Positions 1 to 11,300 of a DNA stretch of 64,000 nucleotides are shown here, one piece after another. Made by a program: the position numbers and the translations under genes. The stretch's first letter is position 1; every line of letters begins with the position of its first letter. The notes beneath the pieces were generated by a model that saw only the letters and a program-made list of their open reading frames with translations, did no database searches and was not told the DNA's origin. The stretch is from Aculops lycopersici (taxonomy: Eukaryota; Arthropoda; Arachnida; Trombidiformes; Eriophyidae): assembly GCA_015350385.1 (NCBI GenBank), contig WNKI01000001.1:5153010-5217009 (forward strand), given 5' to 3'.

Positions 1-99
1 TGGCTTGTAGTTTCAAATAGCAATTTAGTTTCATGGATGATAGTGACCAGTTATTGGTGAGCGTAACAAGTGCGGTGATTCCGGTGTCACGAGCAGATC

Positions 100-1707
100 T
101 CACGATGTTGATGTAATCTTGGTCGAGGGTGAGCCTATCCGTTCCAAGTAAGTATCAATCAGCTTTAACGGTGTGGTTAGTTGTATTTCGATCCAACAAG
201 GCGTCGAGGTTACATCCTGGCGCTGGTATATTGAACCCCAGCCCTTGACGAAACTCAACTTGATCATACAATGCTCCGTCAGTGAGTAAACTCTATTGTA
301 TAAGCTCTTATCCTGTTGTCTCATTGCCTCTTCAACTAGATTCTCGAAAACTTTCATATCAAATATCTTTTGTCGTCCCTCGGGTTCAATCTTGACAACA
401 GCATGTTGATTAAGTTGATTTTCGACATTACAATTCTTCGAGTGGAAAAATATGGATGCTCCAGATAGGTTTTTGACAAATATTTGCGAGGCATCATTCT
501 CTAAGCAGATACCCTTGCCAATGGCACGTCTTGTCATTTCGATAGTGCTATTACGGTTGATATTTGATAGGGTACCCAGAGAGAATCGGCGATTATGAAT
601 GGAGGGATTTGTGAAGCCATCCACAATGATTTGTTTCGAGCATCCCTTGAATGGTTCGCCGATTTTTTGATTCAACTCAGCATAGCTAATCTTGCACCAC
701 ATATCTGGACTCTCTTCGGACCCGTTCATGGTTGTTCCTGATATTTGTGAGGCAGAATCGTTAATTTCCATCGGCATGAGGGCAAGCTGCTGTTGATGAT
801 GCTGCTCCCTATTCACATAACCTGGCGGAGGTGACTGGCCGTCAGTAAAATGATTTTGGCCTCTTGGCGAATCGGCAAGAATTATATGCTCTCCATTTGG
901 GCCTACGTTGCCGTTACCAAATGCGCTATAGCAACTTGAATCTGATACTGGCGACTGGATATTATGATAGCCATTGTTTTGAGAAATCATTTGCTGTTGT
1001 TGCTGAGGCGAGCCAAGATAATTGGCGAAGTGATGATCGCTCAATGGAGCAGTGCCATTATTTTCATGATTGTACTGGGAGTGGGCATATGGGGCTCCAG
1101 TCGATGATGGGTGGTGAAGGTTTCCGCCACCATGGGCATGAAATAAGAGTCCATTTTGTTGATTAGGAAAGTATGGCGGACTTCCACCTTGTTGGTTGTT
1201 ATAGCCTGAATAATTGCTGCCTGGTGAGAGAGGCGGTGGTGAGGCGTTAGCGAATTCGCTATTATTCAAGCCTCTAGGTGTTACAACAGGTGGGTAGATT
1301 GAGTGGTCAACGCGCGCATAGTGATACGGGTTAATGCATATTTTGTTTGCCTCTCGTCTTGAGAACGGATATTGGCAGGAGGGCAAAGATCTAAGTTCAT
1401 GTTGTGATTGTAAATCAGGCCAACGAAATATTCTACAATACATGACATGGGGCAACATCTTCTTATGCGACACCTGTAAGCGTCCATCCTGAGATCGACT
1501 TAGTGTTACGCAAGGAGTGTCCTCACTCTTTTTACTCAAGGCGGTTTGCAATTGTACATGTTGATCTCCGCCTTGTCGTTTAAGTTTCTTAATCAATGAC
1601 TCGACTGCCTTATTTCGCCAAGTTTCATCCTCGTCGCCCTGCTTCCAATTTAAAATCCGCTTTAGGAGTGGATTGTTAAACGGGAATATGTTTTGCATTG
1701 AAGACAT
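100..1707 (-). CDS. Mad: R-Smad of the BMP type (Mad / Smad1/5-like)
   Basis: Receptor-regulated Smad that carries BMP/Dpp signals from type I receptors to the nucleus. The 535-aa protein has an MH1 DNA-binding domain (about residues 35-145) with the hairpin RSQDGRLQVSHKK and zinc ligands C66, C111, C124 and H129. A Gln/Pro/Asn-rich linker (150-335) contains a PPGY motif of the Smurf-binding type. The MH2 domain (336-535) has the L3 loop RQDVTSTPCW; Asp at this loop position is typical of BMP Smads, while TGF-beta Smads have Thr. The C-terminus ends TSTS, which keeps the two serines phosphorylated in the usual SSxS tail. MH2 is noticeably divergent (for example NASQIFVKNLS-like stretches replace conserved blocks). 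It is a single exon, and the Met start precedes a normal MH1 leader. It diverges from DDB1 across 1.3 kb. Confidence 0.93.
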   Translation of the reverse strand: MSSMQNIFPFNNPLLKRILNWKQGDEDETWRNKAVESLIKKLKRQGGDQHVQLQTALSKKSEDTPCVTLSRSQDGRLQVSHKKMLPHVMYCRIFRWPDLQSQHELRSLPSCQYPFSRREANKICINPYHYARVDHSIYPPVVTPRGLNNSEFANASPPPLSPGSNYSGYNNQQGGSPPYFPNQQNGLLFHAHGGGNLHHPSSTGAPYAHSQYNHENNGTAPLSDHHFANYLGSPQQQQQMISQNNGYHNIQSPVSDSSCYSAFGNGNVGPNGEHIILADSPRGQNHFTDGQSPPPGYVNREQHHQQQLALMPMEINDSASQISGTTMNGSEESPDMWCKISYAELNQKIGEPFKGCSKQIIVDGFTNPSIHNRRFSLGTLSNINRNSTIEMTRRAIGKGICLENDASQIFVKNLSGASIFFHSKNCNVENQLNQHAVVKIEPEGRQKIFDMKVFENLVEEAMRQQDKSLYNRVYSLTEHCMIKLSFVKGWGSIYQRQDVTSTPCWIEIQLTTPLKLIDTYLERIGSPSTKITSTS

Positions 1708-2973
1708 TGTCCTTTTAGTCGTCTCGATTTAAAAATATTGTATTATTTTGACTCTTCTTCTCTTGATTGAAATTTTTGCTTATATATTTGATTTCTTAAA
1801 CTCTCGTTTTGTCTGTAAGTTAAAATAGTTTACTTAGTTAATATGTTATCATCTTCATCATTATTATTATCATTGAATTTTCTCTGTAAAAACAACACAC
1901 TTTCTGGCTCTGGCACTGGCACTGGCACAATGGGGGCGGCCTACCAGGCAACCAGCAAACTTGCTGCTTGGAGATGATAGCGAAGGAGAGGAGACCAGGA
2001 CTAGGACAACAACTGCACTCAATCGCACACACGAAGCAACAGGCTCAGCACACAGACACAATGGACAGGGGAAAAGCATTTGCGAGAATCACCTTGCAAA
2101 GTGTGGCACCCAGAGGGGAAAGAATTTTTGCACTGGTTGCGAACTGCGCGCGTCGGCGGCGACTGCTGTCGCCGATTGGATCGGGCGATCGCACTGGTTT
2201 GCTCCGTGTTAATCTGCGGCCGCCGGCCGCCTCATCAGTGCATCTCCAATGCGGTGCTAGACGATTGGAGTCAAGTATCTCAGAATCCCCTGGTGGCGAT
2301 TTGCCATCGTCTTCGTCAGTTAACAAAACAATTTGGCCAAAACAAAATAATAACCAGACTGTTTTTTGCGCTGTGTGTTAACTAGCCCAACGCAAGTGGG
2401 GGAGGAAGATAGAGGATCATACAGTGGTTGATCGCTTGCTTGCTTGCTCTTGAAATGATGATAGTGCTGATCTTTGTTATAGCATCGCCGGGCCGGCGGC
2501 GCCCACCGAGGGGGCGCCAGTTATTTCTCTCGGGCAACCGAGCGACGCCTTTGAACCAGTGGTCATGGCTACGGGCGAAATGGACTAAGGAAAAAATATT
2601 TCGCTCGTTGTTCGCTGTCTTATTGTACGACCTTTCCGCTGAAGCGGCCCACTGTCCGCCATGCCAGACCGCAAGGCGTTCGGGCAATCGCCTTGCGGGA
2701 GATCGGCAACCTGGATCCGCCCATTGGAATGCGGGGGCATCAGGGCCGCTCCTGCTACTGCTACCGAAGCGACGCGCGTTGGCCGTTGCCGGGCAATGTA
2801 TTGCTTTTCTCCTGCCACGAACTTGGAAACACAACACACACACGTTCAATGGGAAATTCGACGCCATGTGCTTGCAATCTACTGATTGAATGGCGGGTTT
2901 GCAACATGAAATCTCGTTTTTGGCTCCTTAACTGAAATTGAAATTACATATTATCGTAATTAGGTTTTCAACC
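1708..2973. other. divergent intergenic region, Mad / DDB1
   Basis: No convincing gene. The left part is AT-rich next to Mad. The middle (about 1900-2840) is GC-richer, with many short overlapping open frames on both strands and no recognisable protein. It must contain the promoters of both flanking genes, but I see no clear TATA box or initiator that would place a start site. Confidence 0.6.
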
Positions 2974-5900
2974 ATGTCATATAATTATATTGTCACAGCT
3001 AATCGAGCCTCATCCGTCAATCAAAGCTTGACAGGTAACTTCACTGGTCCCAATGATATTAATTTAATTACAAGCAAATTGTCGCGGATTGAAATCTTCA
3101 AAATAACCCCAAATGGACTGAAGTCCATTCAAGAGGTTGGTGTCTTTGGTCGCATTGAGGCATTACAACTATTCCGACCACCTGGACACGATAGGGACTT
3201 GTTATTTATGTTGACAAATAAGTATCATGTTGCCATATTGGAATGTATTGAAGGTCCACAGCCGGATTCAATTGACATCATCACCAGGCGTTCGGGCAAC
3301 ATTGCCGACTTAGCTAGTCGCCCTGCAGAAACCGGCAACATTGTAATCATAGATCCAGCTTGCAAAATGATTGGTCTCAGGCTCTACGATGGCCTGTTCA
3401 AAGTTATCCCCATCGACAAGAGCAAGTCGGGAGAATTAGAGGCTTTCAATATTAGAATGGAAGAGTTGGTTGTACCTGATATAACCTTCCTACACGGCTA
3501 TCATCACCCAACTATCGGGTTCATTTACAAAGACAGCTCAGGGTCGAGCCACGTCAAGACCTATGAGGTCAATCTAAAGGATAGAGAGTTTTCCCCTGGT
3601 CCATGGAGCAAGGAGAGTGTTGCCAACGAGGCCAGTATTATTATTCCTGTTCCGAAACCTATTGGAGGTGTGATAGTTGTTGCATTAGAATCGATAATTT
3701 ACATCCTCGGCGAAACAAGAGAAAGAAGCATCACACCACCACTCATAAAGCAATCACCAATCACGTGTTACTGCTCTATCGACAAGGATGGATCTAGATA
3801 TTTACTCGGTGATCTATCTGGTAGACTCTTTCTGTTGCTGTTGGAAACTTCAGAAGGTGTCGTAACATCGCTAAGATTAGAATTACTCGGCGAGATATCT
3901 ATTCCTCATTGCATGACTTACCTGGACAATGCGATTGTTTACATAGGATCGAAACTGGCCGACTCTCAGCTTGTGAGGCTGCTCACCGAGCCAGACGAAA
4001 ACGGTTGTTATATAAAAGTTTGTGAGTCTTTCACCAATCTCGGCCCGATAACCGACATGTGCCTCGTCGACCTAGAGAAACAAGGGCAAGGTCAGCTGGT
4101 CACCTGCTCCGGTCACTCCAAGGACGGATCAATACGGATTATACGCAACGGAATCGGCATCAACGAGCATGCATCTATGAATCTGAAAGAATTTCAGAAA
4201 CCTGACTCCCCGGATCGTATTAGAGGTATCTGGTCCCTGAAGATTGGCCCGGGCCAGAAGAAAGACAACCATTTACTCATTACATTTATTAACGATTCAT
4301 ACCTATGGCTATGCGAAAACAATGGTGACTTTGACAACACAACCGAAAAAGATGGATTTGCTCGGATGGGACACAGAACTGCGCTTTGTGCTAATGTCAA
4401 CCATGATCAAATTATTCAAGTAACAAGAGACTCGATAAGACTCATCAACGCCCACGACAAGTCCTTGAATGATGAATGGAGTTTGCCAAATTATGTCAAA
4501 GACACCAACGGTATATATAAAGTCAGCCACAACCAGGATCAAGTCGTATGCGCAGATGGTAAGCAACTTTACCTATTTAATATCGAACCAAAAAAATTGA
4601 ATCTAGTCCAAGAGAGGACGCTAGAGGATCAAATTGCTTGTTTAGACATAACACCGTTAGTTCCAGGTACTCAACTTTTATCTGTTGGTTTCTGGTTCAA
4701 CAAGAATATCGTTATCTACAGCCTACCTGAGATGAAAGAATTATTCAGAGAGGAGCTCAGCAGTGATGTTCTCCCAAGATCGATTATCACTGCGAAATTT
4801 GAAGAAAACTGTTACTTGTTGTGCGCTCTAGGTGACGGCTCTGTGCACTACTTCCAACTCGACCCCATAAACGGAACATTGAGCAATTGCAAGAAGGTTA
4901 CTCTAGGTACCTACGAAACGGTCCTAAGGCCGTTCAAATCTCAGTCAACCACTAGCGTATTTGCTTGTTCCGATAGGCCGACAGTGATATATTCGAGCAA
5001 CAACAAACTGGTATTCTCAAATGTAAACTTGAAAGAAGTCAATTTCATGTGTCCTCTGGACACTCAGTGTTATCCCGACAGCTTGGCTCTTGTGAGCGAT
5101 AGTGATATACTCTTTGGGACCATAGATGAGATTCAGAAATTACATATCAAGACCGTGCCTCTTTACGAATCACCCAACAAGATCGCCTATCAGCAATCAA
5201 CACACACCTTTGGACTGCTAACAACAAGAAAGGATTATCAAGGTGAAACTCAACAAGTGAGAAAGTCGGCGAGCACTCAAGCTCGCACCAAGTCCACTGC
5301 ATTGTCTATGACAACAAGCGCTTTCAAGCCAACCGCTTTTACTGGACCCTCGCCGTCCGAGATAGAGACGTCTAATCTGCTCATTATTGATCAACATACT
5401 TTTGAAACTCTGCACTCTCATCAATTTATGCCCACTGAGATAGCATTCTGCCTTCTCTCAGCTAGACTTGGAGACACAGATGAAGAGTACTTCATTGTAG
5501 GCACAGCTTTCGTTAACATGGACGAGCCTGAGCCAAAACAAGGTCGTATCATAGTATACAGATGGAATCAAGAATCAAACCTGCAACAGATAGCAGAGCT
5601 CGCAATCAAAGGTTGCTGCTACACAATGTGCGAGTTTTCAGATCGGAAGTTCTTAGCGGGTGTCAACTCGACAGTAAATCTCATCGAGCTAAATTCAAGA
5701 CGCGACCTCAGAGTTGATTGTACCTATTTAGACGCAACCATTGCCCTCTACCTCAAAAGAAGAGGTAACCGGATAGTCATGGGTGATCTCATGAGATCGA
5801 TATCGGTCTTTGAATACAAGCAAGTACAGGCCCATTTCGAGCAACTAGCTCGAGATACGACGCCTCAGTGGATGACGGAAGTAGAGATTCTAGACGATGA

Positions 5901-6405
5901 AACTTTCATTGGGTCCGAGAATCAATTCAATATATTCGTATGCAAATATGATTCGAAGGCCACTAATGAGCAAGATCGGCAGGTTATGCAACACGTCGGT
6001 TTGTTTCATTTAGGCGAAGTGATCAATGTATTCCACAGTGGATCTCTGGTTGTTCAACATCCGAGTGAGAGCAGTATAGATATTAAGAGAACGACGCTCT
6101 ATGGTACTGTTGACGGAGTTGTGGGCTTAATTCTAACCATAGATGAGGAATTGTTCAAAAGTCTAGAGAAAATTCAACAAGCTCTATGCAAGGAGGTCAA
6201 GTCTATCGGTAAGATTGACCATTCCGAGTGGCGGGCTTTTCAATCGCAGAAATCGTCACAACCAGCAACAGGTTTCATTGACGGCGACTTGGTGGAAACT
6301 TTCCTCGACTTGGGGCGAGAGAGAATGGAGAAGGTGGCTAGAGAAGTTGATGAGCCAGTAGACGACTTGGTAAAATTAATTGAAGAGCTCAGTCGATTAC
6401 ATTAG
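2974..6405 (+). CDS. DDB1: DNA damage-binding protein 1, CRL4 adaptor
   Basis: DDB1 links CUL4-RING ubiquitin ligases to DCAF substrate receptors and forms the UV-damage sensor with DDB2. The 1143-aa product matches the usual length (about 1140 aa). It starts MSYNYIVTANRASSVNQS, the family N-terminus, so I place the start at 2974 with ACC in front of the ATG, although the frame stays open 12 codons further upstream. Three beta-propeller domains and the C-terminal helical domain are all present. Conserved blocks include TGFIDGDLVETFLDL and the terminal VKLIEELSRLH. It is a single exon; the human gene has many introns. It converges with IPPK, and the two stops are only about 130 bp apart, so the 3' UTRs probably overlap. 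Confidence 0.97.
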   Translation: MSYNYIVTANRASSVNQSLTGNFTGPNDINLITSKLSRIEIFKITPNGLKSIQEVGVFGRIEALQLFRPPGHDRDLLFMLTNKYHVAILECIEGPQPDSIDIITRRSGNIADLASRPAETGNIVIIDPACKMIGLRLYDGLFKVIPIDKSKSGELEAFNIRMEELVVPDITFLHGYHHPTIGFIYKDSSGSSHVKTYEVNLKDREFSPGPWSKESVANEASIIIPVPKPIGGVIVVALESIIYILGETRERSITPPLIKQSPITCYCSIDKDGSRYLLGDLSGRLFLLLLETSEGVVTSLRLELLGEISIPHCMTYLDNAIVYIGSKLADSQLVRLLTEPDENGCYIKVCESFTNLGPITDMCLVDLEKQGQGQLVTCSGHSKDGSIRIIRNGIGINEHASMNLKEFQKPDSPDRIRGIWSLKIGPGQKKDNHLLITFINDSYLWLCENNGDFDNTTEKDGFARMGHRTALCANVNHDQIIQVTRDSIRLINAHDKSLNDEWSLPNYVKDTNGIYKVSHNQDQVVCADGKQLYLFNIEPKKLNLVQERTLEDQIACLDITPLVPGTQLLSVGFWFNKNIVIYSLPEMKELFREELSSDVLPRSIITAKFEENCYLLCALGDGSVHYFQLDPINGTLSNCKKVTLGTYETVLRPFKSQSTTSVFACSDRPTVIYSSNNKLVFSNVNLKEVNFMCPLDTQCYPDSLALVSDSDILFGTIDEIQKLHIKTVPLYESPNKIAYQQSTHTFGLLTTRKDYQGETQQVRKSASTQARTKSTALSMTTSAFKPTAFTGPSPSEIETSNLLIIDQHTFETLHSHQFMPTEIAFCLLSARLGDTDEEYFIVGTAFVNMDEPEPKQGRIIVYRWNQESNLQQIAELAIKGCCYTMCEFSDRKFLAGVNSTVNLIELNSRRDLRVDCTYLDATIALYLKRRGNRIVMGDLMRSISVFEYKQVQAHFEQLARDTTPQWMTEVEILDDETFIGSENQFNIFVCKYDSKATNEQDRQVMQHVGLFHLGEVINVFHSGSLVVQHPSESSIDIKRTTLYGTVDGVVGLILTIDEELFKSLEKIQQALCKEVKSIGKIDHSEWRAFQSQKSSQPATGFIDGDLVETFLDLGRERMEKVAREVDEPVDDLVKLIEELSRLH

Positions 6406-6533
6406 AGGCCCTTGCGGATTTTGAAGTTAATATCTATTGCACCAAGCAAACTTGTAATTAAAGCACAAGATAACATAAACTCTCATGATACCCTTAGCTC
6501 TCTCACTCGGGGCGACACTTTAATTCATTATAG
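6406..6533. terminator. shared 3' end region of DDB1 and IPPK
   Basis: A 128-bp gap between converging stop codons. An AATTAAA-type signal on the + strand near 6457 could serve DDB1. On the - strand, AATTAAA at about 6519-6525 could serve IPPK, only about 10 bp past its stop. These are variant poly(A) signals; assignment is by position only. Confidence 0.4.
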
Positions 6534-7988
6534 TCATAACTGGATCGAGTTCAAATTATCGCAGATACGTGGTATTTTCAATGGCATCTTCTGATCTAAA
6601 TCTGCAATTCCAACATTGAACATGTAATAGTTTCCAGACTTTTCCTCTCTCAGAATATGCTTTTCCAAAACCGGATTTGAAGCGACGATAGATTCATAAT
6701 ATCCTTCGCCAACTCGTCTTAGGGTAACTATAATTGAGCAATCTTTCGCCGTCAACGAAACCAAAAACTCCCAAACCTTACGAAAGTAGAACTCTTGTTT
6801 TGTCTCGTCCGGCATGTGATGTGGTGAACCAAAACCTTTTGGCATTTGAGGTTTGCTCAATTCCTCCAATATATCCCCTCCGTTTTGCTTTGAATCTTCC
6901 AAGAGCCACTCTAACATATGTGAAGCTTCATGCGCACCGATGGTGTCTAGTTTTTGAGCGCGTAAAACGCTAGACAAAACGCAACTTTTCGGTAATCGAT
7001 GATTCAATTCAGATTTGAACCTCCTTTTGGATGGACTTATATCACAGCAATTGCATTTTCCTTCCTTAGTTTGGTGTTGTAAACAAATATCACAAGCGCT
7101 GCCGAAAGAATTTTCGAGGTCTCGCATTTCTGTCTCCCTATATGCGACATTCAAGTTTAATAATGATTGGACCAAAATATCTAGAAGTCTCTCCTCAGGA
7201 TCGATGGCTAGAGGATTACCTCCATCCTCAAATAAGTCCCCTAGAATTTGACTAACCTTTGATTGGTGATTTTCTCCATAAGCCAATATTAAATCCTTGA
7301 AGATTCTCAAGTTATTCTGAGGGTTCTTCAGAAGACTTGCTAGTGCACTTTTCATCCTTTTCGGACACCCACTGAATAAGTTTATAGGGCAGTAGTCGCT
7401 GGCTTCTCTTATTCTGCCACGAGCAAGCTTAAGATATTGTACAGAGCCGTATATGCAGCAGTTTCTTATCTTATTGGCTGATTGATCATTAAGTGATGGT
7501 TTCATCAGAAGGCGGCGAATAGGGAGAAAACCTTGCTTTGGTTTAATCTCGATACTGATAGTTGGACCGCAAAGACAGTTTGATCCAATACCGTCGACCA
7601 GCTTTGAGGGTAGAGCACACAAGTCGTCCATTACTAGTGCATACTGATCGTCCAATAAGAGAGTTTTGTCCAGCCTGTGTGAGGGACGATGATTTTCCAC
7701 TATAGTACTCAGCGAGTTTATGAAATCCGACTTGAGATGAACGAGCTCCATGGGACCACTTAAAAAGGGTTCAGTCAAAGGTTTCATAATCAAATGTATG
7801 AATTGCAAACTCCTCATTGGGTGCTGAGAAACATGATGATCTTGGCTCGATTTCATGATCTTTCCATCTTTCTTGAGTAATCTTATAACTTTTGTCCGGG
7901 ATTTAAGTGCGACCACAAGACTAGAGTTACCCTCACCTCGATAGATGATCTGGTCCAGGATGGTCTCGTCGAATTCTTTTGCTCGCAT
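6534..7988 (-). CDS. IPPK: inositol-pentakisphosphate 2-kinase
   Basis: Phosphorylates Ins(1,3,4,5,6)P5 at the 2-position to make InsP6 (phytate), the precursor of inositol pyrophosphates. The 484-aa protein matches the usual length (about 490 aa). Family marks are the nucleotide-binding stretch YRGEGNSSLVVA at residues 16-27, the IPK1 signature EIKPKQGFLP at 147-156, and YCPINLFSG at 199-207. A C-terminal block IADLDQKMPLK lies near residue 460. A Cys-rich patch (about 300-325) may bind zinc, as some IPK1 proteins do. It is a single exon. The start follows an AT-rich leader and shares a 403-bp divergent promoter region with VPS15. Confidence 0.93.
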   Translation of the reverse strand: MRAKEFDETILDQIIYRGEGNSSLVVALKSRTKVIRLLKKDGKIMKSSQDHHVSQHPMRSLQFIHLIMKPLTEPFLSGPMELVHLKSDFINSLSTIVENHRPSHRLDKTLLLDDQYALVMDDLCALPSKLVDGIGSNCLCGPTISIEIKPKQGFLPIRRLLMKPSLNDQSANKIRNCCIYGSVQYLKLARGRIREASDYCPINLFSGCPKRMKSALASLLKNPQNNLRIFKDLILAYGENHQSKVSQILGDLFEDGGNPLAIDPEERLLDILVQSLLNLNVAYRETEMRDLENSFGSACDICLQHQTKEGKCNCCDISPSKRRFKSELNHRLPKSCVLSSVLRAQKLDTIGAHEASHMLEWLLEDSKQNGGDILEELSKPQMPKGFGSPHHMPDETKQEFYFRKVWEFLVSLTAKDCSIIVTLRRVGEGYYESIVASNPVLEKHILREEKSGNYYMFNVGIADLDQKMPLKIPRICDNLNSIQL

Positions 7989-8391
7989 TCTTCAAATGCT
8001 AAAGATGAATCTTTATTCCAACTATATAGTGTGAGAGGTAATATCTATGATACAAATACGAATGAATATAATAAACAATTAATACTAATATTGGATAAGT
8101 TTTAATTCTAGCTATCCATGTAGATGTTGATTGGTGGAGGATAATTGAGCCTCGCGTGGCTCAGGAGAAACAAATGTTCACGTGACGTACGAACGAAAAT
8201 ATTGCAACGAACGGAACAGCTGACTACTCTGAAGATTTGTTTCACAACAATATATCTGTAAATAGTGGTGTTTGCACTTCACTAGTCCAGGAATACATGT
8301 ATGCTATTTCCTTATAATAATATAAAAATTTCTACGAGTTTATTCATCTCATTAAGATTGTAACCAGTTAATCGATCCAATGTAAGTCAAG
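7989..8391. promoter_or_regulatory. divergent promoter region, IPPK / VPS15
   Basis: A 403-bp AT-rich spacer between two divergent start codons, so it must hold both promoters. No TATA box could be assigned with confidence. A CACGTGAC-type element at about 8179 contains a perfect CACGTG E-box. Confidence 0.5.
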
Positions 8392-11300
8392 ATGGGCAAC
8401 CAAGTCACAACTCTTGGCCAAATCTACCCAGTCGAATATTATTTGGTAGATTATTGTAATGAGCTAACATTTGACTCAAATCTAGGATCCACGAGGTTCA
8501 TGAAAGTTGCCAGGGTCAAGCATAAAGATGCTGGACTTTGTGTAGCCAAAGTTTATGCTATCAATGACCCCTCCATACCTACACAAGAACATAAGCTCAA
8601 ACTTGAGGAGATTCGAGATACCATAAAACAAAGCGGTGACTTGAATTCATTACCGTTTTTGAACTGTCTTATCAATGACAAGTGTGTTCTCATTCTGAGA
8701 CAGTATGTAAAATACAACCTCTACGATCGCCTTTCAACAAGACCCTTCCTGACATCTATAGAGAAAAGATGGATTGCATATCAGTTGCTACGGTCTATTC
8801 AGTCGTTGCACAAGCATAACGTTTGTCATGGCGATATCAAGTCGGAAAATGTTCTAGTCACCTCATTTTTATGGATAACATTAACCGACTTCGCAAGCTA
8901 CAAACCAGTGGTCTTACCCGAGAATAATCCATCAGACTTCTCATATTTCTTCGACACTTCCAGAAGACACTGTTGCAATATGGCGCCCGAGAGGTTCGTT
9001 GAACAAGCAAATTTAACCCAAGAGGCTGAGGGAACCGAAACAAAGATAAACTACTCAAACAGTGATATCGAGTCTATCAATCACTTGACCCCTCAAATGG
9101 ACTTGTTCAGTACTGGCTGTGTGCTGGCTGAGCTATTCTCTGAGGATACACCAAACAGCTCAATTTTTGACTTGGGACAGATACTTATGTTCAAAAAGCA
9201 GCAACATGATCCTACCAAGTTCTTAGAAGAAGGGATATCAGATTCCAGAATTAGGCGGCTAATCCTAAATCTTACAGATCTCGATCCTAATAAGCGAAAC
9301 TCGGCAAGTTACCACCTAGAGCAGCTAGTTCCAAGCTTATTCCCCGCCTACTTTCATACTCTGTACGATTATTTCGCTCGATTGATCCCCGAGAGTCCAG
9401 ACTCCAAGATATTGATTTTGGAGAAAGATTTGGGAAGGATTATGGATGAGATCATCACCGAAGACGAGCATGGACTTCTAATGCCCCTCATCCTGACCAC
9501 ATCAACCCTTAGATCTCTAAAAACGACTGACTCAAAACTCATCGGCCTAAAAATTTGTAGCCGCTTAATTGAATCATCACCCTTTGTTATGTCCGAATAC
9601 ACACTCGAACGACTATTACCATATATCATGCAGCTATTGGCAAAATCCGATTCAAGAGTCAGGTCGCTCTGTGTTTCGACACTGAATAATGTTCTCAAAT
9701 TTGTTGAAAAGTTGCAGTCAAGTGATGCCAATATTTTCATCGATTATATTTTACCTGGTCTCATGCCTCTAGCTTATGATAGCTCAACACTTGTTAGGAT
9801 AGCACTTGCCACAAACATAGCAGGACTAGCAGAAACATCAAGACGCCTTTTGGATGTCGATGATAGCGAGTCAAGTGCAAAATTAAATCTACTCAAAGAT
9901 TCGTTCGGCGCTATAGTAAGTCAGCTACTTGTCGATCCAAATAATCATGTCCGTCGAGCTATACTCAATGATAACATATCAAAACTATGTACCTTCTTGG
10001 GCTCGGAGAAGACAGACGAAGTAATATTAAGTCACATAATAACATTCCTAAACGACAAGAGCGACTTTCGCCTTAGGGCCGCCTTCTTCGACAATATTAG
10101 TCAAATAAGCACTAGTCTAGGTCCAAATTATGCGCCAGTTGTCAAGCCACTGATGCAAAAAGGGCTAGCCGACAGCGAAGAAATTGTGATATACAAATGT
10201 TTGAAGTCTATTTCATACATGACAGCAGCAGAAGTACTTACAAAGGATGTTGTGTATGAACTATTCCAAGAGGCAATACCATTATTATCATTTCCAAACA
10301 AATGGATTAGGAATGCAGTGATAAATTTCATTCTTGTTTTGTCAAGAGCAGATCGATCTATTGATTTCAATCGGAGAATTCTGCCTGCCATCAAACTACA
10401 TCTCTACAGAGATGTTCATGGATTGAGCGATGAAGTCGTCTTACTTGATTCACTAGAAAATCCTCTGCCGCGAGTCGTGATTGAGTCTATATTAAATGGT
10501 GAGAATGATATTGATGAAATATTTAACACTATCACCAAAAGAAAGATGGCCAGAGATAAGAAAAGGTACCGAACTATCAGCGAAACTGATACTCAAGACT
10601 ATGATGCTCTATTAGACGGACCTAGCGACGGTAGTGGCGGTGGTTACAACAAGGGCGGCGAGGAACTGCTGGTCAATATTGACCGATCGAGTGAGGATCG
10701 ACTGATAGACAGTGAGTTGATATTAAGAAGGATTCATAAGAATAAGCGAACTTCGTCTAGCAAGAAGATAGAGCCCACTACCAGTATTCGTCGCCAAGAT
10801 GCCTTACTTGAGAATCAAGCCAGTGCATTGGATTCCAGAACTTTAATGTCGTCCTCGGTTTCGTTGAACAAGACTGCCCGACCCAGGGGAATACTATTGG
10901 CTCACCTCCATGAACACAAGAGTGCCATCAATAAGCTGGTAGTCGTTCCAGGGACCTTGCAATTTGTTTCCTGCTCCGACGATGCAACAATCAAATTTTG
11001 GGATTGTGCTGGAGTGGCAACTCGACCTCAAGTTTTATTTAGATCCAAGCAAACATTCATTTCGCCTGATGCCGGGGCTGTGACAACTATATCATCTTGT
11101 GTTGGTGCCGATTGTTTGTTGGCCTTGACAGAGAATAACAACCTTCATATGATTCAACTCTACTCACCATCGTCAAGATCGAAGATCCTCAAGTCGGTCA
11201 ACTTCAATGTCGACTTAACGGAACCCCAACTCGTTACTGATATGGTCTCTCTGTCTCCGTTCACCTACGCCACCTGCTCAACCAGCTCGTACCTTAGGGG